This document shows, piece by piece, positions 57,466-64,000 of a stretch of DNA of 64,000 nt. Origin of the DNA: Cyanodermella asteris (taxonomy: Eukaryota; Ascomycota; Lecanoromycetes; Ostropales; Stictidaceae). The stretch is taken from contig UYJD01000001.1 in assembly GCA_900618795.1 (NCBI GenBank), positions 3,195,654-3,259,653 on the forward strand, written 5' to 3'. How positions within the stretch are numbered: the stretch's first letter is position 1; every line of letters begins with the position of its first letter. Below the pieces are notes generated by a model. That model worked only from the letters and a program-made list of their open reading frames with translations, was not told where the DNA came from and did not search any database. A program made the position numbers and the translations under genes.

Positions 57466-58773
57466 TTTTGCAAGCAAGGCTTCAGCACAAGAAGACGAGG
57501 GTTGTGGTCATGAGGACGGAGACGACAATTTTGGGCATTGGTCGCAAGTAAAGGATTTTGTGCGAACAGCGATCGCGTTCCTGGCGCATAGGGAGAAGGT
57601 ATAGCTCGTGAATGTAACGAAAGGTTGGCAAGAAGCTCAGATTGCACGAAGTAACGGCGAATCAAGGGGCTCGCCGCCTCCTCTGGCAGCGCAGCAAAGT
57701 AAAACGGGCGAGACCGCACCAGATGAAGGGAGATGGCCGTACCCCATTGCGTACAAGGCTTAGCGCCAACTGATATAGGAGACACAGGGTGACAACGGAC
57801 TCTGGCCGGCGTCCAGCCACCATGCACAGCAGTACACAATAATAATACCGCAGGTTTTGCAGCGAAATCAAGTGCTGCAGGTAAGTGGCAATAAATAGCT
57901 TACCTTGGTGAGAAATATGCAGAGAGACGATCAGTGAGTCCGTATCGGGAGGCAAGCTTTTCGTGGTGGTATCGGGTATATCCACTACTGCCTGCGGTAC
58001 TGCGATGTCCATCAGCTGGTGACTAAGTTCAGAACCTGCCTCTCGTTCGTCCGGCAACCACGGTAATGTCGATAATCGATAGTCATCCCGCAGCGATCTA
58101 ATGCATGATCGACAATGGCGCAAACTCGGAGGGCGGCCAGGTGGGTACCGAGGCGAAGTCCGTGCTATTGCATGTCAGAGACTTGGTCATGGATACCAGC
58201 TATGATGCCAGCGGGGCCACAGCAAGTATCGATGACCCGTCCCTCGTAGAAAGCCGCTCAAGGACCAGAGCTGAGCTGGTCTGGTTGCGGTTCAGGTCGG
58301 TCTGTTTTAACCTGTGAGCTTCCCGTCTCTCTTGGAAGGAAGCCGTGATACACACAGCCATCTCATCTTGCCCGCCGCGTCGAGTGATAGATTCTCGACC
58401 CCACCAATATTCTCACGCCTGCTCAAAGAAAGTGCACTGGTGCTGTGAAGGCATTTTCCTCCGAGTAAGTCTTTGGTGCTCAGTTCCATTTGACAAATCG
58501 TTGCGAGACATCCACCACCTGTGCTACCCCAAGCCTGTGATCTTAGCAACGTCTTGCAATGCCTTGAACATCACCGGACCAAACAAGTCTCAATTTTCTT
58601 TGCAGATGTCGAAAAACATCAGATGAAGTTAACAAGGGACGTTCGACATTTATATGCCCACGTCCTGATGCCGCCTGCTGTTTTGGGCTGCGATCAACGT
58701 CATACTGCGGATGTTCTGCAACGACATATCAAACTCGCCGAATTAGGTTTACGGTACTGACATATTATCAGAC
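57466..58773. other. Intergenic, probable promoter of the peptide precursor; no gene recognised
   Basis: 1.3 kb between the divergent PTH11-like gene and the repeat-peptide ORF. A minus-strand frame of 153 codons (57662-58123) and a 70-codon plus-strand ORF (58105-58317) have no domain or splice support. Confidence 0.4.
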
Positions 58774-59019
58774 ATGCGGTTCCACACTTTGCTCACAGTC
58801 GCCTTTGCAGGTGCCGCTGTGGCCCTGCCGACAGCCAATCTTGCTAGCGTTCCGGTACCAGCTGCAGGTGCGAAGCGCGAGGCCGGGGTGCAGAACATTC
58901 CCGTTCCAGCGGCTGCGGCCAAGCGCGAAGCCGGGGTTCAGAATGTGCCGGTACCAGCTGCAGGTGCAAAGCGTGAGGCCGGTGTGCAGAACATCCCTGT
59001 GCCAGCGGCTGCTGCATAG
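58774..59019 (+). CDS. Secreted repeat peptide precursor with Kex2-type KR sites (candidate RiPP precursor)
   Basis: An 81-aa ORF without an intron, start context CAGACATGC (purine at -3). Residues 1-18 are a signal peptide (MRFHTLLTVAFAGAAVAL). Lys-Arg pairs at 34-35, 50-51 and 66-67 divide the rest into units of 16 residues: KREAGVQNIPVPAAAA, KREAGVQNVPVPAAGA and KREAGVQNIPVPAAAA. A leader unit ends in SVPVPAAGA, and the last unit stops without KR. Kex2 would cut after each KR, and a Ste13-type dipeptidyl peptidase could then remove EA, leaving GVQN(I/V)PVPAA(A/G)A. This is the design of KEX2-processed repeat proteins that feed UstYa-dependent dikaritin RiPPs, and of yeast-type alpha-pheromone precursors. 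Two UstYa-like genes lie 1.6 and 3.4 kb downstream, which favours the RiPP reading. The units hold no Tyr, Phe, Trp or Cys, so neither known class fits fully. Confidence 0.75.
   Translation: MRFHTLLTVAFAGAAVALPTANLASVPVPAAGAKREAGVQNIPVPAAAAKREAGVQNVPVPAAGAKREAGVQNIPVPAAAA
58854..59016 (+). repeat. 48-bp tandem units with 96-bp higher-order period in the precursor
   Basis: Coding repeats of 48 bp. The 18-mer GGTACCAGCTGCAGGTGC occurs exactly at 58854-58871 and 58950-58967, 96 bp apart, while intervening units carry a diverged version. So units 1 and 3 (VPVPAAGA) and units 2 and 4 (IPVPAAAA) pair up, indicating duplication of a two-unit block. Confidence 0.85.
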
Positions 59020-59360
59020 ATCAGGGCCTTTGAACGAAATATAGAGTGCACTTCTTCGGGGCGAATCGACTGGGAGAAGCTTTCATCATATCCTGGAAGC
59101 CTGCTTCGAAGGGCGGCACGAATCGCATGAATTGTGAATGAGCGAAAACTTGTTGATCGATGCACATCTCGTCACTCATTTATGGGGAACCGGAGGCAAT
59201 GTCTGCTTGAGCTCCGGCTTTGGGATGCATAGCAATATGGAGGATTATCATAACCGCCGAGAAATATCGGACATGGATGATGACAGTTGACAGGCAATGT
59301 TCCAAGCAACCGGTTAACGTAGCTTGCAGCCTCGAAAGATGACATACAAAGGCGCCGTCT
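59020..59360. other. Intergenic, shared 3' flank
   Basis: Between the converging precursor and GNAT genes. No ORF or structure was seen. Confidence 0.4.
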
Positions 59361-60122
59361 TCAGTTCTTGGTAGGGGTTCCGACCATACTCCACCAAGTA
59401 AAAGGAGTCATCGAGTCCACTGCCTTCTTCTGAACCGCCGGGTCCCCAGAGGTCGACAGCTCTCTCATGTCAATATCGAAAGCGCTGACCTCGACCACCT
59501 TCATGCCGTACGACTCGTAGAGCGGTTTGCCCTCCTTGGTGGCTTCAATATACACGTCCAGGTTCAGCGCCTTCGCCTTGTCGAACCCCCAGTTCATGAT
59601 CAAAGATGCGGCGCCCTTCCTCCGGTATTTGGGTGTTGTGAAAAGGATGTTTAGGACTGCACAGAGCTTGATTCAGCGTCGAAATATACTGACAGGGGTG
59701 AAAAACTCACAAGCGTGTGGCCTGTTGGCATTCTTGCCAGCAGTGCTCAGGAACTTGTTGAGGAACTTAGTGCCGACCTCACGAGCTTCGGGAGCGGAGA
59801 ACCATGTCGTCTCGATGGCACCGTGGCCATCATATGGATTGCCGCTTGTGTAGATGCTCCAGCGGCCTCCTGCGACAACTTCGCCAGTATCTTCGTCCGT
59901 CACTTTCAGCCACGTGCTGGTTGGATCAGCTCTGTGCCAGGAGATCAGACGAGCACAGCTCTCATGCAGAGCAGCTTCTCGGGCAGCGGCATCTTCAGGC
60001 TGCCAGTCTCCCATGAACAAAGGCCATAGAGCATTGCCGGGGTTGGTGAAGCCATCACGAAACGCTACCCACAGGGGCAGGAATTCGGCATCTTCTTTGA
60101 CCTCGGAGAGCTTGAGAACCAT
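59361..60122 (-). CDS. GNAT-family N-acetyltransferase
   Basis: Acetyl-CoA-dependent acyl transfer to an amine; substrate unknown. Exons 60122-59711 and 59656-59361 (intron GTGAGT...TGCAG, 54 bp) give 235 aa. It opens MVLKLSEVKEDAEFLPLWVA with a fungal-type variable N-terminal part (NPGNALWPLFMGDWQPEDAA). Then come VTDEDTGEVVAGGRW (beta-4 region), LNILFTTPKYRRKGAASLIM (motif A, R-R-x-G-A-A, the acetyl-CoA pyrophosphate loop) and KALNLDVYIEATKEGKPLYE plus SYGMKVVE (motif B). It sits between the peptide precursor and the first UstYa-like gene and shares a 457-bp divergent promoter with the latter. A role in tailoring or in self-protection against the peptide is possible; unrelated housekeeping is equally possible. 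Confidence 0.87.
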
Positions 60123-60579
60123 GGTAAAAACGACGGGAGGAGTTTCAACGAAATCCAAGCATTACAGAGTCTCGAGAGACTTGTCGCAAGTCATATACTT
60201 GAGCGCAATGCGATCCGACATGGAAAGCCGGGGAACGCAGCGGGGTATCCACAAACCCGCCATCTCCAAAGGTGAGGCTGTCGGAGCTGTGCCTACTGCC
60301 TGTCCAGGTCGGATGCATTTCTCCGTCGAGATCTATCAAGCATCGACTACTACACACCTGTCGTCCTTGATGGCATGACGAGCCAACTGCAGGCAAAGCT
60401 GGCCGAAGCGGTGATGCCCTGGTCCGGTGCAGCGCCGCAAACCCGAGGGCTTTTCCTGGGCTGCTGACAAGATCTCTTATAGTTGGTTCCCTCTACGCAA
60501 ATGACGTGCGCTAATTCAATCTTCCTGTACGCCATATTGTATCACTTGTCGTCGATTCTGCATTAATTTTTTATTTGAG
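60123..60579. promoter_or_regulatory. Divergent promoter between the GNAT and UstYa-like genes
   Basis: 457 bp with both flanking genes starting outward, so both promoters must lie here and co-regulation is plausible. I see no specific binding site I can defend. Confidence 0.5.
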
Positions 60580-61616
60580 ATGAAGCACGAGTATAGTCAG
60601 CTCGGGGATGAGCCCACGAAGCACCTTTTGCACCGGGATGGGGAAGACAGCGACGAGGAGACATTTCACAACAATTTCACCAGGCATGCGAGACCCAACC
60701 CATACCCAAAAGTCAAGGCGTTGATTATAGCCCTTGTCGCTGCTGTTGTAATGAACATTGGTCTCGTAGCTTTGTTGCTCTGGCCCAAATCCGCCCTGAC
60801 AACCAGAGTCGAGAGCGAAATCTCCGAATTTGCTGGCCTGGAGTTCGATCGCGAGGTTCCATGGACACATTACACTCCGTATGCGAGCACGAACTTGACC
60901 GAGGCGGGCGAGCTGTGGGATGCTATCGACTGGGACAGCGGCTTCAACGCCCTGGACTACGATTATGCAGAGAAACACGGCCTGCCGGAAGCGCAGCCAT
61001 TTCCTTGGGATCAGAGCAAAGGTATCTTCCTCATCAATGCTTACCACAACCTTCACTGCCTCAAGTCGATTCATCAGTATATCCGAGAGCTGATGGCAGG
61101 CACGACTCTCTCCTTCCGCTTCACACAGTGAGTCTACCTTGCAACTTGGCGTCAAGGCAACCTCAACTAATTCTTGCCAGCATCGCACACTGCCTAGACT
61201 CGTTACGCATGGACACAATCTGTGCAGCCGACGACACACCCCGATACACACCCGCCAGCCTCGATCACTTCCTAGAATCAGGCGTCGGGCAGCCGCGCAA
61301 ATGCCGCGACTGGTCGAAGCTGGAATCATGGGCCCACGAACACCATTCGTGCTACTCGCGCATCGACGAACTGCACCAGTGCGAGAACCAGATGGAAAGG
61401 TACAAGTTCTGCCCCGAGGGTAGCCCGTATCAGGACCTCATGCACGAATGGTTCCGCGAAGTGCTTGGCAAAGAATTGCCACCCGTTGTGCCAAAGGAAA
61501 AAGGGCAGCCGGGCAGATGCAATGCTACGGAGTACGTCGAGGAGCTGAAAGCAGCGCGGAAGAAGGAGGAGGAACTGAAAGCTGAACGGATGAAGCAGGA
61601 CACGCACGGATCGTAG
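60580..61616 (+). CDS. UstYa-family (DUF3328) oxidase-like membrane protein A
   Basis: UstYa/UstYb proteins perform oxidative cyclisation and related steps on fungal RiPP precursors in the secretory pathway. Exons 60580-61127 and 61181-61616 (53-bp intron GTGAGT...GCCAG, branch AACTAAT) give 327 aa. A short cytoplasmic N-terminus precedes one membrane segment at about residues 46-68 (ALIIALVAAVVMNIGLVALL). The two family HxxHC motifs are HNLHC (156-160) and HIAHC (183-187), the second built across the intron, followed by LDSLRMDTICAADDTP. The C-terminal part has CRDWSKLESWAHEHHSCYSR and QMERYKFC, then a Lys/Glu-rich tail. All presumed copper-ligand motifs are present. A possible sequon NLT lies near residue 105, on the lumenal side. 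Family assignment is strong; the reaction is inferred. Confidence 0.92.
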
Positions 61617-62438
61617 ATGAGACTTCAAGTCACCCTCAAGCCAAGTACCGAGATAGAAGCACTGCGCAGAATGTTTGGTTGAAGGTTCGCCGATAGGCGT
61701 GAGAAAGCCCCGCCGTGGTTGGCTCCGTTCCATATCTTTGCCAACGTATGCTCTCTCTGACATGCATCTTTCGATTACTCTAAGCCAACTCGCATCCGTC
61801 GTAAGCCTAACTGCCAGTCGAACCCGACGAAGTCACAGGAGCAATTCCAGCAGCCGACGGTCGAACTAGACTCTTGCGTATCCACTCCGATTTGCGCAAT
61901 TTTCGCTTTCTTGCGCAGGGGGGTAATCCGCAAGAAAGCAACCTTGCGCAACGAAGTAGACTCGCAGCGATGTCACGGTGAAGGAAAGTGTAAAAGTGGT
62001 CTCAGTCGTCTCGGTCCGGGGCGTCTGACTGGACCGACTTTCGTAAGCTGTTGGTGCTCTGCACCAATTCGAGATTCGGGGCTAGGCGCAAACTCTAGCT
62101 TATCACTACGTTGGTGGCGCCCTCGCCCCAGCCGACCTTGGGGCGGAGGGGGCATCGCGGCTTCAGCACTAGGCAAGATCGAGTCCTTTTGTGACATGGT
62201 ATTCTGCCGTCACTCTAAGATTATTCGTGGACCATGGTTTGTGGGAGCATGTTGTCAATGGCAGGATCCTCGATGGCAGGGGTCGTCCATTGCTTGCCCA
62301 TCGAGCTGGTGCTGGCGGAACTTCTCTTCTAAGGCAGATGCTGTGAGCTTTCACAAAGACCTTGTACTATATCGACGGTGTTTCCAATGGAGGGTTCAAC
62401 GTGAGCAGCGAGAACTGCGGCCGTGAAACCCCTTTCGA
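61617..62438. other. Intergenic between tandem UstYa-like genes, no gene recognised
   Basis: 822 bp; no second repeat precursor or other ORF with support. Presumed terminator of gene A and promoter of gene B. Confidence 0.4.
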
Positions 62439-63391
62439 ATGATGAGCTCGTTGCAGAAGACCGCCTACGAAGCTCTGCCATCAGAGGAGGGCGATGTCGT
62501 GAGGCAGAAGTACCCAAGAGCAACAATTAACAGAAACAAGGTCTTGTTCGGAGCCTCTCTGATCCTGAACATACTCCTGATCACTGTATTACTACTTGGC
62601 TATAATGCTCGAGATGCAGGAGCGTGTCGCTCGGCGAATGGTGAGCACAAACTCCACTCAATTCCGTAGCATATTTGACACTGAAAACAGCCGGCCTGGT
62701 TCGGGATGTCCCTACTCCGATAAGATGGAATACCGAATACAGCTTTGCCAACAACACAGATCGAGACGACCTCTGGTTCTCGGGAGACTTCGACCACAAT
62801 CTGGAATTCGAAATGGTCGCCCTGACAAGGTCGGAATCCCAACAGCTCAATCTCCCCGACTCCGAAGTCCCATTCGTGTGGGACTCTTCAAAGGGCACGT
62901 ACACGCTGGAAGCGCACCACAGCCTGCACTGTATCCAGGGCCTCTACCGCTCGATCCTCGAGTACCGCTCCGGCCGGGAGCAGCACACCTCGCACCAACA
63001 CCTCGTGCACTGCCTCGACACGCTACGCCAGAACGTCATGTGCGAGGCCGACGATACGCTGCGGTACATGACCCTCAGCGGCAGCAGTCCGGGCGAGAAC
63101 CAGATTCGCATGTGCAGGAATTTCACGAAGCTGAACGAGTGGGCCGCGGAGCACGATGCGTGTTACAAGTTTATCGATCCGCCGGGAGACGACATGGCGG
63201 AGATTGAACGGTACAAGTACTGCAAACGGGAGGGTGCGGATATGGATAAAGTGCGGAAGTTCTTTGGGCTCGTTGGTGATTGGAGTCCGTTCCCATATCG
63301 GAAGCAGAAAGAATATTTGACGAATGCCGATTTGGGGAGGAAAATGGAGGAGATGTCTGATGACGACAAAGCAGAGTTGGGATTTGTATGA
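62439..63391 (+). CDS. UstYa-family (DUF3328) oxidase-like membrane protein B
   Basis: Paralogue in tandem with protein A. Exons 62439-62640 and 62691-63391 (50-bp intron GTGAGC...AACAG) give 300 aa. Membrane segment at about residues 36-55 (LFGASLILNILLITVLLLGY). HxxHC motifs are HSLHC (144-148) and HLVHC (171-175), followed by LDTLRQNVMCEADDTLRY. It shares with protein A the later pattern CRNFTKLNEWAAEHDACYKF and EIERYKYC. The two proteins align end to end but differ widely, as UstYa and UstYb do in known clusters where both are needed. Start: ATG-ATG at 62439; no in-frame ATG upstream. Confidence 0.92.
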
Positions 63392-63554
63392 TATTGGTAT
63401 GATTACTGTCAATGAGCCAATGCAAAGTTACCCTCCAAGCATTTGCCTGGCCTGGATGCTCGACAAAAAGGATACTCATGGACCCAAAGGTCTTGAACAT
63501 CTGCTCGTTGCGCAGGCCTTCACAACTTCCCCAAGCGGACGGCATTCCACGGCA

Positions 63555-63931
63555 TCATACCGATATAATGGTTGGCGCCAGTCCCGTCTGTCTTCTGTCG
63601 ACGCCATCGACACCTGTGTCGTGTGAGACCACCTCCTTCTCCCAACTCCACTTGACTTCCTCCTCCGCCTCCCCTCCTTCCTCCTGTGCTGCATTCCGCC
63701 GAGCAGCCAGCCCGCACCAGCCCTTCCGCCGCCCTTTCCCCTTTTTCGTCACCTTCTTCCGATGCGGTCCACAACAGAACACGGCGGCAACGAACCCCAG
63801 CACGGCGATTGGCGCGACGACCGCTGCCGCAATCATGGGCGTCACGTCGCCGGCACTCAAGTGTCCGTCGTAGGGCGTGACGCCCGGCGGAGGGGTGTAT
63901 ATGGCCGCAATGGAGGGGGTGGGGATGGAGG
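63555..63931 (-). CDS. Single-pass membrane protein, 5' part lost in assembly gap
   Basis: The open frame enters from the gap and ends in a stop at 63555. The visible part begins Pro/Thr-rich (SIPTPSIAAIYTPPPGVTPY), as in glycosylated extracellular stalks. Then a helix MIAAAVVAPIAVLGFVAAVF ending in Cys-Cys, a strongly basic stop-transfer (HRKKVTKKGKGRRKG), and an acidic cytoplasmic tail (EEGGEAEEEVKWSWEKE). This is the topology of fungal Mid2/SKG6-like or Thr/Ser-rich type I membrane proteins, but no diagnostic motif remains. It is convergent with UstYa-like gene B. Confidence 0.6.
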
Positions 63932-64000
63932 NNNNNNNNNNNNNNNNNNNNNNNNNNNNNNNNNNNNNNNNNNNNNNNNNNNNNNNNNNNNNNNNNNNNN
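63932..64000. other. Assembly gap (N) to the window end
   Basis: 69 unknown bases; it hides the 5' part of the adjacent membrane-protein gene. Confidence 0.99.

Noticed and set aside
58774-59019. Calling the repeat peptide a standard alpha-pheromone precursor
   Set aside because: The units lack the Trp, Cys and Gly-Gln pattern of filamentous-ascomycete pheromones; kept only as an alternative.
1-64000. CRISPR array, bacterial operon or phage features
   Set aside because: Spliced nuclear genes throughout; no direct-repeat/spacer arrays, Shine-Dalgarno patterns or phage genes.

Overview
The window is nuclear DNA of a filamentous ascomycete (Pezizomycotina). The evidence is: genes with 50-100 bp GT-AG introns and CTAAC-type branch sites, Zn2Cys6 and HET-domain proteins, PTH11-like rhodopsin-fold membrane proteins, a Tc1-type transposon with repeat-induced-point-mutation-like (RIP-like) nonsense codons, and UstYa-family enzymes. 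A Dothideomycete is my guess, not shown. Two runs of N (51831-51855 and 63932-64000) mark assembly gaps.

1-31.5 kb is mostly housekeeping: an eEF2-lysine-methyltransferase-like gene (5' end cut by the window), HRD3/SEL1L of ER-associated degradation (with an in-frame stop before its conserved tail), a Zn2Cys6 regulator, LYS1 divergent from a Maf-family pyrophosphatase, an INO4-like bHLH protein, a rhodopsin-domain membrane protein and a RidA/Mmf1 protein. Two long stretches (9.1-11.9 kb and 18.8-25.7 kb) hold no gene I can support.

32.5-42 kb looks like a decaying oxidative-metabolism cluster. Two intact GMC oxidoreductases and an intact PTH11-like protein lie between wrecks of an epoxide hydrolase and a cytochrome P450. 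42.6-51.2 kb holds a large HET-domain protein, a DUF1479 Fe(II)/2-oxoglutarate oxygenase-like protein and a Rieske/AIF-like oxidoreductase.

51.8-56.4 kb is degenerate: an N gap, a HET-domain relic, and an amino-acid permease killed both by an early TAG and by a 1.28-kb DD34E Tc1/mariner-type insertion with perfect 23-bp inverted repeats.

57-64 kb holds the most interesting system: a small secreted precursor (58774-59019) with a signal peptide and Kex2-type Lys-Arg sites separating near-identical 16-residue units, a GNAT acetyltransferase, and two tandem UstYa/UstYb-like (DUF3328) membrane oxidases, each with two HxxHC motifs. This is the layout of a fungal ribosomally made, post-translationally modified peptide (dikaritin-type RiPP) locus. 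Its predicted core (GVQN-I/V-PVPAA) contains no Tyr, Phe or Trp, unlike ustiloxin-, phomopsin- or asperipin-type cores, so the product would be new or the precursor serves another role.
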